From assembly GCF_900167605.1 (NCBI RefSeq), contig NZ_FUYH01000014.1, positions 1 to 64,000 on the forward strand: 64,000 nt of DNA. Reading direction: 5' to 3'. The position numbers and the translations under genes are program-made. Shown one piece after another: positions 46,944 through 55,061 of this stretch (the first letter of the stretch is position 1; each line of letters starts with the position of its first letter). The stretch is from Caloramator quimbayensis. GTDB lineage: Bacteria; Bacillota; Clostridia; Clostridiales; Caloramatoraceae. The notes under the pieces were generated by a model. It was not told the origin of the DNA, searched no databases, and worked only from the letters and a program-made list of their open reading frames with translations.

Positions 46944-48236
46944 ATGTTAAAAAGGAATTTTGCCAAAGTGTTAGCTGTAGTTATGATTCTTTCAACTATG
47001 CTAATCGGTTTGACATCATGTGGTAAAAGCGCAGAAACTCAAGCCCAAAAAGAAATAGAAATAAAGTTTCCGTCCTTTTGGGTTGCCAAAGATTCAAAGG
47101 CTAAGGTTATGTCAGAACTTATAAATCAGTTTAATGAACAAAACAAGGGAAAGATTAAAGTTGTAGTAGAAGAAATTGCGGATTATGATGCTTATGAAGA
47201 TAAGATGAAGTCAAACATAGCAGCTGGTACAATGCCAGATGTATTTATATTTAAAACCGGTGCTATGGCAGAACCCTATTATAAATCAGGCAAGCTTATG
47301 GACTTAACACAGTATTATAACGATGGTTGGAAAAACGATTTCTTACCAGGAGTTCTTGATTCAGTTACATACAATGGACAAATGCTTGCTGTACCCTACG
47401 AATATGGAGTTGCACCTGCACTTTATAATAAAAAGCTTTTAGCTGAGGCAGGATATGATCATTTTCCAAAAACATATACAGAATTTTTTGATATGTGCGA
47501 AAAAATGAAGGCTAAAAATATAGTTCCTGCAGCACAAATGACAGGCGCCAATGCATGGACTTCAATGCTTTGGTATTCACAGCTTGTAGTTGCAATCGGA
47601 GGACCTGATGTATATAAAAATGGCTTAGATGATCCAGCATTTCTTGAAGCTGCTAAGATGATGCAAAAACTTTTTAAATACACAACAGGAGATGCAGTAG
47701 GTGCAACAGCAGCAGTTACAGCTGGTCATTTCCTCAATGAAAGAGTTGCAATTCTTTTAAATGGACCATGGTTTATTGGAAGAATTAAAAATGAAGGAAT
47801 AAACAATATGTATGACAATGTTGAAGTAGCTCCAGCACCTTTATATGAAGGAGGAAAGGGAAGTGAAGGAGGATATATAGGATTTGTTCAGTCCAATATA
47901 GGAGCTGCAAAACAAACTGATAAGAATAAAGAAAAAGCAGTTGTTGAATTCTTAAAGTATTTAACAAAGCCAGAAAATGTTGAAAAGCTTTCAGTTGATT
48001 CAGGCTCTTTATTCGTTGTTAAAACAAATTTAAAACCTAAAGATGGAAAAGTAGAAAGACTTCAGGGAGAAATGATTGAACAGATGAATAAGGCACCATA
48101 CCTTGTTCCACATTTTCAGTTAATGGTTAGTCCTTCAGTTGGAACTGAGTTTCCACAGGCACTTTCAAGTCTCGTACTTGGAGAAAAGACACCTGAACAA
48201 TTTATAGAAGCACTTAAAGCTGCAGATAAGAAGTAG
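46944..48236 (+). CDS. Carbohydrate ABC transporter substrate-binding lipoprotein
   Basis: About 430 residues, extracellular solute-binding protein family 1. Lipoprotein signal with lipobox LTSC (Cys at about 28) and mature domain starting EIEIKFPSFWVAKDSK. The block PAAQMTGANAWTSMLWYSQLV and the aromatic residues around it are typical of sugar binders. I chose the ATG at 46944, behind AGAGGGGG. First gene of the importer; sulfoquinovose or a sulfoquinovosyl glycoside is the expected ligand from context only. Confidence 0.88.
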   Translation: MLKRNFAKVLAVVMILSTMLIGLTSCGKSAETQAQKEIEIKFPSFWVAKDSKAKVMSELINQFNEQNKGKIKVVVEEIADYDAYEDKMKSNIAAGTMPDVFIFKTGAMAEPYYKSGKLMDLTQYYNDGWKNDFLPGVLDSVTYNGQMLAVPYEYGVAPALYNKKLLAEAGYDHFPKTYTEFFDMCEKMKAKNIVPAAQMTGANAWTSMLWYSQLVVAIGGPDVYKNGLDDPAFLEAAKMMQKLFKYTTGDAVGATAAVTAGHFLNERVAILLNGPWFIGRIKNEGINNMYDNVEVAPAPLYEGGKGSEGGYIGFVQSNIGAAKQTDKNKEKAVVEFLKYLTKPENVEKLSVDSGSLFVVKTNLKPKDGKVERLQGEMIEQMNKAPYLVPHFQLMVSPSVGTEFPQALSSLVLGEKTPEQFIEALKAADKK

Positions 48237-48246
48237 AATAAAAAAA

Positions 48247-48279
48247 GTACATATGGGAAGTTTTTCTTCCCATATGTAC
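48247..48279 (+). other. Intercistronic stabilising hairpin
   Basis: GTACATATGGGAAG, loop TTTTT, CTTCCCATATGTAC; a perfect 14-bp stem with no T-tract after it. It probably protects the binding-protein mRNA from 3' decay rather than ending transcription. Confidence 0.7.
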
Positions 48280-48311
48280 AAGCTCTAAATAAAAGTGCAA
48301 GGGTGATTTAA

Positions 48312-49184
48312 ATGCGAAAAATATCAATAAGCGATAAAATTGGAATGATTCTTTTTTTAGCACCTGCAGTAATACTATTTACAGTATTTTTTGTTTATCC
48401 AGTTGGATTTATACTAGTTACAAGTTTTACTGAATGGGATGGAATGAGCAGCCCAGTCTTTGTTGGATTAAGAAATTATACTACGATATTTAAAGATCCT
48501 ATATTCAGGCTTGCGATTAGAAATAACATTGGATGGGTTATTGCAGGAGGTTTTATACAGGTTCCATTGGCAGTTATTGTAGCGCTTATGCTCTCTAAAA
48601 AGCCCTTTGGCTGGAAAGCCTTAAGAACTATTTATTATTTCCCTAATGTTATTTCAACTGTTTCTCTATCTATGATGTGGATGGCAGTATATAACAGCGA
48701 ATACGGAATATTAAATGGCTTATTAAAAATATTAGGACTTGGGCATCTTCAAAGAAATTGGCTTGGAGATTTGCATACTGCGTTTTATTCGGTTGTATTG
48801 TACGGAGTATTTTATATAGGGTATTTTATGATTATACTTCTTGCGGATATATCATCGATTCCAAAAAGTTATTATGAAGCTGCAAGCATAGATGGGGCAA
48901 CGAAAATTCAACAGGATTTCTATATAACCCTGCCAATGATTAAAGGAACTATAGGTACTTGTATGACGGTAGCTATGGTTTATGGGTTAAGGCAGTTTGA
49001 ACAGACTTATGTTATGACAAATGGGGGTCCTGCAAATAAAACAATGGTTATGGTTTTATACCTATTTAAGAAAATAGGTGATTTTAAATATGGAATTGCT
49101 GATGCTTCAGCGGTGGTGCTTTTATTAATAGGTTCACTTGTTATACTAACGGTTAAAAGAATATTTAGAACAGAGAATAATTAA
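48312..49184 (+). CDS. Sugar ABC transporter permease (MalF/UgpA-like)
   Basis: 290 residues, six hydrophobic helices. The cytoplasmic coupling EAA motif reads YYEAASIDGATKIQQDFYITLP (split: EAASIDGA, then ITLP) at about residues 190-211. Family BPD_transp_1, MalF side without the long periplasmic loop. AGGGTGATTTAA precedes the ATG. It follows the binding protein and precedes the partner permease by 24 bp. Confidence 0.9.
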   Translation: MRKISISDKIGMILFLAPAVILFTVFFVYPVGFILVTSFTEWDGMSSPVFVGLRNYTTIFKDPIFRLAIRNNIGWVIAGGFIQVPLAVIVALMLSKKPFGWKALRTIYYFPNVISTVSLSMMWMAVYNSEYGILNGLLKILGLGHLQRNWLGDLHTAFYSVVLYGVFYIGYFMIILLADISSIPKSYYEAASIDGATKIQQDFYITLPMIKGTIGTCMTVAMVYGLRQFEQTYVMTNGGPANKTMVMVLYLFKKIGDFKYGIADASAVVLLLIGSLVILTVKRIFRTENN

Positions 49185-49208
49185 AATGATGGCTGAGCAG
49201 GTGATATT

Positions 49209-50063
49209 ATGAAAAACGTTTTAATGCATAAAGTTGATTTTAAAACAAAAGCTGGAAAAGTATTGATGTGGATAGTACTTATTTTTTTCCTTTTTTATAC
49301 TTTAATGCCTATGGTATGGCTTGTTATATCTTCTTTAAAAACTAATACTGAGCTTATGGGCTCTCCCTTCAGCCTTCCTTCAAAGCTAAGATTTGAAAAC
49401 TATGCTAATGCTTTTAAGGTTTCAGGTCTTGGAATTCTTTTTCTAAATTCAATTATAGTAAGTTTAGGTGCTACTTTTTTAAATATAATGATTGCATCTA
49501 TGGCATCCTTTGTTTTATCAAGATTTGAATTTAGATTTCGTGAGGCTATATTTTCACTTCTTGTAATAGGAATATTGGTTCCTATTAATTCACTTATGGT
49601 TCCCTATGTAAAAATAATAAACAAGCTTGGAATTTACGATACGAGATTTGCCTTAATACTTGTTTATTCTGCTATAAGCATTCCAATATCAACTTTTATT
49701 ATAAGAGGATTTATGAAAACAATTCCTGTTGAACTTGAAGAGGCAGGAACAATTGATGGATGTAATTTTTATCAAAGGTTCTTTAAAATTATATTTCCAC
49801 TATCAAGGACTGGAATAGTTACAGCAGCAACTCTGCAATTTTTATATTGCTGGAATGAATTTATTTACTCTATGCTTTTAACTTCTTCACAAAGCGTGAG
49901 AACAATTCAGGTTGGTATAAGATACTTCTCAAATCAATTTACAACTGACTATACATCTATGTATGCTGCCATAGTTATAAGTATAATACCAAGCCTTATT
50001 GGATATATAACTTTCCAAGAACAGATTATATCTGGACTTACAAGCGGTGCAGTAAAAGGATAA
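49209..50063 (+). CDS. Sugar ABC transporter permease (MalG/UgpE-like)
   Basis: 284 residues, six hydrophobic helices, EAA motif ELEEAGTIDGCNFYQRFFKI at about 177-196. The partner of the preceding permease. No ATPase gene follows, so the pair must use a shared MsmX/MsmK-type ATPase encoded elsewhere, as many Firmicute sugar importers do. A terminator overlaps its stop codon. Confidence 0.9.
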   Translation: MKNVLMHKVDFKTKAGKVLMWIVLIFFLFYTLMPMVWLVISSLKTNTELMGSPFSLPSKLRFENYANAFKVSGLGILFLNSIIVSLGATFLNIMIASMASFVLSRFEFRFREAIFSLLVIGILVPINSLMVPYVKIINKLGIYDTRFALILVYSAISIPISTFIIRGFMKTIPVELEEAGTIDGCNFYQRFFKIIFPLSRTGIVTAATLQFLYCWNEFIYSMLLTSSQSVRTIQVGIRYFSNQFTTDYTSMYAAIVISIIPSLIGYITFQEQIISGLTSGAVKG

Positions 50064-50074
50064 TGCATCCTTTT
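50054..50074 (+). terminator. Terminator after importer genes
   Basis: AAAAGGAT, loop AATGC, ATCCTTTT, followed by ATTACAAT. It overlaps the permease stop; the T-tract is short. Confidence 0.65.
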
Positions 50075-50083
50075 ATTACAATA

Positions 50084-50106
50084 ATTAGTTAAAAGTTTTA
50101 AATAAT
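50084..50106 (+). promoter_or_regulatory. Shared operator palindrome, site B (transketolase genes)
   Basis: Arms ATTAGTTAAAA and TTTTAAATAAT around G, one mismatch, ending just before the GGAGG of the transketolase N-subunit gene. Same consensus as sites A, C, D and E. Confidence 0.65.
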
Positions 50107-50120
50107 TGGAGGTCTTAAAA

Positions 50121-50942
50121 ATGAATGAGAATGAAATAAAACAGCTCGAATTAAAATCAAAACATGTACGCCGTTTAATTATTGATGAAATAGGAAAGCT
50201 TGGTGTTGGTCATATCGGAGGATGTTTATCTCCAGTTGAAGCACTTGTAGTATTATATTATAAGGTTATGAATATAGACCCTAAAAATCCTGATATGGAG
50301 GGAAGGGACAGATTTGTGTTATCTAAGGGACATGCAGGCCCAGCGCTGTATGCTGTACTTGCGGATAAAGGGTATTTTGATATATCAATGCTTGATACAT
50401 TAAACAGACCAGAGACGAACCTTCCAAGCCATTGTGATATGTTAAAAACAAGAGGAATAGATATGACAACAGGTTCCTTAGGACAGGGAATATCCTGTGC
50501 TGTTGGTATGGCAAAGGCATCTAAAATATTAAAAGACAACGCATATATTTATTGCATGATAGGAGATGGAGAAAGTCAGGAGGGACAGGTTTGGGAGGCA
50601 GCAATGGCAGCAGCTCATTTTAAACTTGATAATCTTATAGCCTTTACTGACTATAACAAACTGCAGATAGATGGAACTGTTGATGAAGTTATGTCCCTTT
50701 TAAATGTTGAAGAAAAATGGAAGGCCTTCGGATGGAACGTATACAGCGTGGATGGCCATGACATTAATGAAATATATAATGCTTTATTAAAATCAAAAGA
50801 AACAAAGGGAAAGCCAAGCATGATTATACTAAATACAATTAAAGGAAAGGGAGTAAGCTTTATAGAGAATATGGGTGCAGGAAACCACAATACAAAAATA
50901 TCTAACGAGCAGAGAATAGCAGCACTTAAAGAGCTTGAATAG
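50121..50942 (+). CDS. sqwG: Transketolase N-terminal subunit (sulfosugar transketolase candidate)
   Basis: About 273 residues, the thiamine-diphosphate pyrophosphate-binding half of a split transketolase: HIGGCLSPVEALVVLYY, SKGHAGPALYAVLADKG, TGSLGQGISCAVGMA and the ThDP/Mg motif GDGESQEGQVWEAAMAA...NKLQIDG. The ATG at 50121 follows GGAGG. Next to a sulfoquinovosidase and sulfosugar isomerases it matches SqwG of the sulfo-TK pathway, cleaving C2 units from sulfofructose and sulfoerythrulose. The symbol rests on context; a generic split transketolase would look the same. Confidence 0.75.
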   Translation: MNENEIKQLELKSKHVRRLIIDEIGKLGVGHIGGCLSPVEALVVLYYKVMNIDPKNPDMEGRDRFVLSKGHAGPALYAVLADKGYFDISMLDTLNRPETNLPSHCDMLKTRGIDMTTGSLGQGISCAVGMAKASKILKDNAYIYCMIGDGESQEGQVWEAAMAAAHFKLDNLIAFTDYNKLQIDGTVDEVMSLLNVEEKWKAFGWNVYSVDGHDINEIYNALLKSKETKGKPSMIILNTIKGKGVSFIENMGAGNHNTKISNEQRIAALKELE

Positions 50943-50954
50943 GAGGGAAATAAA

Positions 50955-51896
50955 ATGTATGAAAATGTTGAAGTAAGACAAGTATTTTGTAATACTCTTG
51001 ATAAAATGATGAGCGAAAATCCTAAAATAGTTGTACTTGATGCTGATCTTGCAAAGGCAAATGGTACTTTATCACTTAGAAATAAATATGCTGACAGGGC
51101 CTTTGATATGGGAGTTGCTGAACAGAATATGGCAGGTGTTGCAGCGGGTATGGCGGCTTATGGATTTATACCCTTTATAGGTTCTTTTACTGCCTTTGCT
51201 GCAAGAAGAATATGCGACCAGATAGCAATATCAATTACCTATGCTAAAAGAAATGTTAAAATAATAGGCTCAGACCCAGGAGTATCGGCAGAGCTAAATG
51301 GCGGAACACATATGAGCATGGAGGATATTGGAGTTTTAAGAAGCATACCAGGTATTGTAATATTTGAAGCTGCTGATGCAGTCGAGCTTGAAAAGGCGCT
51401 TTACCAAATAGTTTCCTACGATGGTCCGGTATATATAAGACTTTTTAGAAAGGTTGCTCCTGTAATATATAATGAAAATTATGATTTTAATTTGTTTAAG
51501 GCAGATGTTTTAAAGGAAGGTAAGGATGTAACCCTTTTAGCATCAGGTATAATGGTTAATGAAGCTCTAAAAGCCTGCGAAATTTTAAAAGAAGAAGGAA
51601 TTATGGCGGAGGTTATTAATGTTCATACTATAAAACCTCTTGACAAAGAGACTATATTAAATTCAGTAAGAAAAACAGGGGCGGTTGTAACCTGCGAAAA
51701 TCATAACGTAATTGGAGGGCTTAAAAGCGCAGTAGCAGAGCTTTTAATTGAAGAATGCCCAGTTTATTTAAAATCTGTTGGAGTTTTAGATCATTTTGGA
51801 GAAGTTGCACCAATGGATTATCTAATGAAAAAATATAATATGACACCAGAAAATATAGTTTCAGCAGCAAAGGAAGCAATAAAAAAGGGCAGGTAA
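50955..51896 (+). CDS. sqwH: Transketolase C-terminal subunit (sulfosugar transketolase candidate)
   Basis: 313 residues, the pyrimidine-binding half: VLDADLAKANGT, FDMGVAEQNMAGVAAGMA (with the glutamate that activates ThDP), FAARRICDQIAISI and the C-terminal VVTCENHNVIGGLKSAVAELL. It begins 12 bp after the N-subunit gene with GGAGGG upstream, so the two are made together. As a pair they would transfer C2 units to glyceraldehyde 3-phosphate, yielding xylulose 5-phosphate and finally sulfoacetaldehyde. Function beyond transketolase is inferred from the cluster. Confidence 0.75.
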   Translation: MYENVEVRQVFCNTLDKMMSENPKIVVLDADLAKANGTLSLRNKYADRAFDMGVAEQNMAGVAAGMAAYGFIPFIGSFTAFAARRICDQIAISITYAKRNVKIIGSDPGVSAELNGGTHMSMEDIGVLRSIPGIVIFEAADAVELEKALYQIVSYDGPVYIRLFRKVAPVIYNENYDFNLFKADVLKEGKDVTLLASGIMVNEALKACEILKEEGIMAEVINVHTIKPLDKETILNSVRKTGAVVTCENHNVIGGLKSAVAELLIEECPVYLKSVGVLDHFGEVAPMDYLMKKYNMTPENIVSAAKEAIKKGR

Positions 51897-51908
51897 TCTG
51901 CCCTTTAA
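51881..51908. terminator. Convergent terminator
   Basis: AAAGGGCAG, loop GTAAT, CTGCCCTTT. It overlaps the stop codons of the transketolase C-subunit gene (+) and the alcohol dehydrogenase gene (-). Confidence 0.85.
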
Positions 51909-53023
51909 TAATTTAAACTTAAAAACATATTTTTTATTGAAGAAGGATTCATTTCTATTGGATTATTCAGCATATTCGGATGCATGCACAGCTTTGAAAG
52001 TTCTTCTAAATCATCTAATTTAATACCAGCATCTTTTAATGTTATCTTCATATTCATCATCTTTTTTAATTCGAGGATTCTATCAGCCATTTCATAGGCA
52101 CTGTCATATCCTAACTGATTTGCAAAATATGAAAGCCTGTCATCAACCTTAGTGTTTATTCTTGTAAATAAATCCAGGGTAAAAGCACATGCCTCTCCGT
52201 GGGGGATTTTGTATATGCTTGTTAAAGGATATGAGCATGCATGACTACCTGCAGTTTTTGGAATAGAAAAGGCAAGTCCAGCAATAACGCTTGCTTCGCT
52301 AAGCTTTTCTCTTGCTGCTAAATTAGAACCGTCAACATAAGCATCATATAAGTTTTCAAATACGAGTTTTGCAGCATGTATTGCCAAAGCATCGCATATT
52401 GGCTGATGGTTTTTGCTCCAAAAGCCTTCGAGGGCATGGGCTAATACGTCAAAACCTGTTGATGCAGTTATGTATGGAGGTACTGTAATAGTTAAAACTG
52501 GGTCTATTATTGCTATCTTAGGATAAAAATTTTTATGTACAACAGGTGCTTTTATGTTATTTTTATGGTCAGTTAAAACTGATACGCAGGTAACTTCACT
52601 TCCTGTACCTGAAGTTGTTGGAATTGCAATAATAGGAAGAGAATCGTTATTAAAAACTTTTCCTGTGCCAATATATTCTCTTATTGAGTCATTAGTTTTG
52701 CAAATGCTTGCAGAGGCCTTAGCGCAGTCGAGGGAACTTCCTCCTCCTAATGCAATAAGAAATTCAATATTGTTTTTTCTTATAATATCAGCACAGCTGT
52801 CTACATTTTCCACTGTTGGATTTGGAGTGATGTCAAAGAAAACATCCTTTATAAGACCTTTAGATAGTTCTACTACCCTTTGACTTAAACCATTTTTTTC
52901 AAAGAAAGGATCGCATACAAGAAGACCATTTTTTAAACCATATTCATTTAATATTTCATGCAGAGAATTTAATTTATTGCTTCCAAATATTATAGTAACA
53001 GGCTGAGAATATCTCCATTCCAT
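51905..53023 (-). CDS. sqwF: Iron-type alcohol dehydrogenase (sulfoacetaldehyde reductase candidate)
   Basis: About 372 residues, group III metal-dependent alcohol dehydrogenase. NAD(P)-binding GGGSSLDCAKASA (about 93-105) and TTSGTGSEVTCVSVL; metal ligands in GFDVLAHALEGFW, SHACSYPL and IPHGEACAF. The ATG at 53023 follows GAGGTG. It is co-transcribed after the RpiB-type gene (12-bp gap). In the sulfo-TK route an enzyme of this kind reduces sulfoacetaldehyde to isethionate and regenerates NAD+. The assignment to that substrate is inference from context. Confidence 0.75.
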   Translation of the reverse strand: MEWRYSQPVTIIFGSNKLNSLHEILNEYGLKNGLLVCDPFFEKNGLSQRVVELSKGLIKDVFFDITPNPTVENVDSCADIIRKNNIEFLIALGGGSSLDCAKASASICKTNDSIREYIGTGKVFNNDSLPIIAIPTTSGTGSEVTCVSVLTDHKNNIKAPVVHKNFYPKIAIIDPVLTITVPPYITASTGFDVLAHALEGFWSKNHQPICDALAIHAAKLVFENLYDAYVDGSNLAAREKLSEASVIAGLAFSIPKTAGSHACSYPLTSIYKIPHGEACAFTLDLFTRINTKVDDRLSYFANQLGYDSAYEMADRILELKKMMNMKITLKDAGIKLDDLEELSKLCMHPNMLNNPIEMNPSSIKNMFLSLNY

Positions 53024-53035
53024 ATTTATCACCTC

Positions 53036-53518
53036 TTAAAGGGAATTTTCAAAGACTTCATTTTCTATTTCCTGTACTTTAACATAGGCTTTCTTTAAAA
53101 ATTCCTGCCTCCATTCTTCAAGATCCTGTGTAAATTCTGTATTTAAAAATGCATCTACCATTTCAATACCCATCACATCTGAAATTATCCATCCGCCCAT
53201 TGTAAGTATATTTGCATTGTTTATTGAACGGCATTTTTTAGCAGCGTATAAACTTTCAACGCATGCTGCATAAACTCCTTGATATTTGTTTGCAACTATT
53301 GCCATACCCATACCAGTACCACATATTAAAATGGCTCTGTCGCATTCTTTATTTTGAATCATTTTTGCTCCTATAGGAGCAACTTCAAAATAGGGCATAG
53401 GCTTTTCAATATCCTTTGTACCGATATCAATAACATCGTAATTAGAATTAATTAAATGATTTTTTACTGCTTCTTTTAAAATAAAGCCTGATTTGTCTGA
53501 ACCGATTGCTATTTTCAT
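53036..53518 (-). CDS. sqwI: RpiB/LacA-type isomerase (sulfoerythrose isomerase candidate)
   Basis: About 160 residues, RpiB fold: KIAIGSDKSGFILKEAVKNHL, the catalytic cysteine block AILICGTGMGMAIVANK and ACVESLYAAKKCRSINNANILTMG (read in two parts). Housekeeping RpiB isomerises ribose 5-phosphate, but placement in this cluster fits SqwI, which converts 4-deoxy-4-sulfoerythrose to its ketose for the second transketolase turn. The sequence starts GSDKSG where ribose-5-phosphate enzymes usually read SDHAG/SDHGG, consistent with a changed substrate. ATG at 53518 follows GAGGTGAAG. Confidence 0.75.
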   Translation of the reverse strand: MKIAIGSDKSGFILKEAVKNHLINSNYDVIDIGTKDIEKPMPYFEVAPIGAKMIQNKECDRAILICGTGMGMAIVANKYQGVYAACVESLYAAKKCRSINNANILTMGGWIISDVMGIEMVDAFLNTEFTQDLEEWRQEFLKKAYVKVQEIENEVFENSL

Positions 53519-53529
53519 TTTCTTCACCT

Positions 53530-53552
53530 CATAATTAAAAATTTTAATTAAT
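53530..53552. promoter_or_regulatory. Shared operator palindrome, site C (RpiB-type/ADH operon)
   Basis: Arms CATAATTAAAA and TTTTAATTAAT around A, directly upstream of the SD of the minus-strand RpiB-type gene, the same arrangement as site A relative to the exporter gene. Confidence 0.65.
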
Positions 53553-53651
53553 TATATTATACAATTAATTCTAAACACTTTAAAGATTTTTGTTTCATAT
53601 TTTAAAAAAATAAAATATTTTTGAATTTCCTTAATTTATTAGTGATATATA

Positions 53652-53718
53652 TTGACATAGAATTAATATTGAAATAGGATTATATTAGATGCAAAATTAA
53701 TTAAAAAGGTTAACAAAT
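53652..53718 (+). promoter_or_regulatory. Promoter and operator half-palindrome, site E (isomerase operon)
   Basis: TTGACA (53652-53657), 17 nt, TAGGAT; then arms ATTAATTAAAA (exact consensus) and GGTTAACAAAT (7 of 11) around A at 53696-53718. It serves the isomerase-GH31-DUF4867 operon. Confidence 0.5.
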
Positions 53719-53735
53719 AAATAAGGGGGATTATT

Positions 53736-55052
53736 ATGAAACAAAAAATCGATATTGGTGTTGTTTGCCTTGCAAGAAAAACTTTTGATTTTAATGCTGC
53801 CTATGATATTTATCAAAATATTAAAAAAGATTTAAGAAAGATTAAGAATGTTAACTTTCATTTTATAGATGATCTTGTTATTGAGGTGGAAGATGCAAAA
53901 AAAGCTGCGCTTTATTTAAACAGCAAAAATATAGATGCTTTAGTAGTAATAAGCGGAACATTCCACCTTGGACATTTAATTTTAGAGCTTACAAAGGTAA
54001 TCGATAAACCCGTTATGCTCTGGGGATTAAATGAACTTCCCTACAATGGCGGAAAAATTAGATTAAATTCCGTATGCGGTGTTAATCTTAATGCTTCAAA
54101 TTTATATAAATCAGGAAAAGATGACTATTATACTATAATATCTGATACAATAGATGAAGATTTCTTAGATGCAGTAAGAATAAAGACAGCATTATCAAAG
54201 GCTCATATTGGGGTTGTGGGATATAGAGCCCATGGATTTTTTAATCTTGATATCGATGAGCTTAATACATATAAAAAGCTTGGTATTTTAGTAGATCACT
54301 ATGAGCTTTCTGAAATATATAATACTCAAATCGATGAAAAGGATGTATTGAATAGAATAGTTCAAATTAAAAATCTATTTGATGTTTCATCACTAAATGA
54401 TATACAAATCCAAAAGGTAGCAGAGCTTTGTGAAAAAATAAAAGCCTTTGTAAATAAGAACAGTATAACTGCTTTGGCTGTAAGATGCTGGCCTGAATTC
54501 GCAGCAGATTTTGGAATTTCCCCCTGTGCTGCTATGTCTATACTTCAAAGCGAAGATTATATCCTGTCCTGTGAAGGAGATTTAGAAGGTGCAATATCAA
54601 TGCTTTCCCATAGAGCAATAGGCGCTGAATATCCTTTCCTTGCAGATCTTTCACAAGTTGATTTAAAAGAGGATTATGCGCTTCTTTGGCACTGCGGAGT
54701 TGCACCCTGCAACCTTTGGGATGGTAAATGTGTAAGATCCCTCGATACTTATTTTGCAGGAGGGAAAGGAGTTACTGCTGATTTTGTAATGAAGGATGGA
54801 GAACTTAGCATATTAAGATTTGACTCAGCAAGAGGCAAATATAGGCTTTTCCTTCAAAGGGCAAAGGGAATTCCTATGGAAAAGCTATTAAAGGGAACCT
54901 ATGTTAAGGTAAGATTTGAGGACAATATAAATGATGTTTTGAATAAGGTTATATATAACGGCATAGCACATCATGTTTCAGTAGTTTATGGAGATTTTAT
55001 AAGACCCTTTGAAATATACGCAAAGATTATGGGATTTGAGGTTATAAAATAG
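53736..55052 (+). CDS. L-fucose/arabinose-isomerase-like protein (sulfoquinovose isomerase candidate)
   Basis: 438 residues, related to the C-terminal family of L-fucose isomerases. Blocks AVRCWPEFAADFGISPCAA (about 248-266), SCEGDLEGAISM (about 276-287) and LLWHCGVAPCNLW (about 320-332) carry the expected acidic and histidine metal ligands. It is followed by a sulfoquinovosidase gene after 9 bp. In sulfo-TAL and sulfo-TK pathways a distant L-fucose isomerase homologue converts SQ to 6-deoxy-6-sulfofructose; this gene takes that place. AAGGGGGATT precedes the ATG. The specificity is inferred, not read from residues. Confidence 0.75.
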   Translation: MKQKIDIGVVCLARKTFDFNAAYDIYQNIKKDLRKIKNVNFHFIDDLVIEVEDAKKAALYLNSKNIDALVVISGTFHLGHLILELTKVIDKPVMLWGLNELPYNGGKIRLNSVCGVNLNASNLYKSGKDDYYTIISDTIDEDFLDAVRIKTALSKAHIGVVGYRAHGFFNLDIDELNTYKKLGILVDHYELSEIYNTQIDEKDVLNRIVQIKNLFDVSSLNDIQIQKVAELCEKIKAFVNKNSITALAVRCWPEFAADFGISPCAAMSILQSEDYILSCEGDLEGAISMLSHRAIGAEYPFLADLSQVDLKEDYALLWHCGVAPCNLWDGKCVRSLDTYFAGGKGVTADFVMKDGELSILRFDSARGKYRLFLQRAKGIPMEKLLKGTYVKVRFEDNINDVLNKVIYNGIAHHVSVVYGDFIRPFEIYAKIMGFEVIK

Positions 55053-55061
55053 GAGGGGCCT

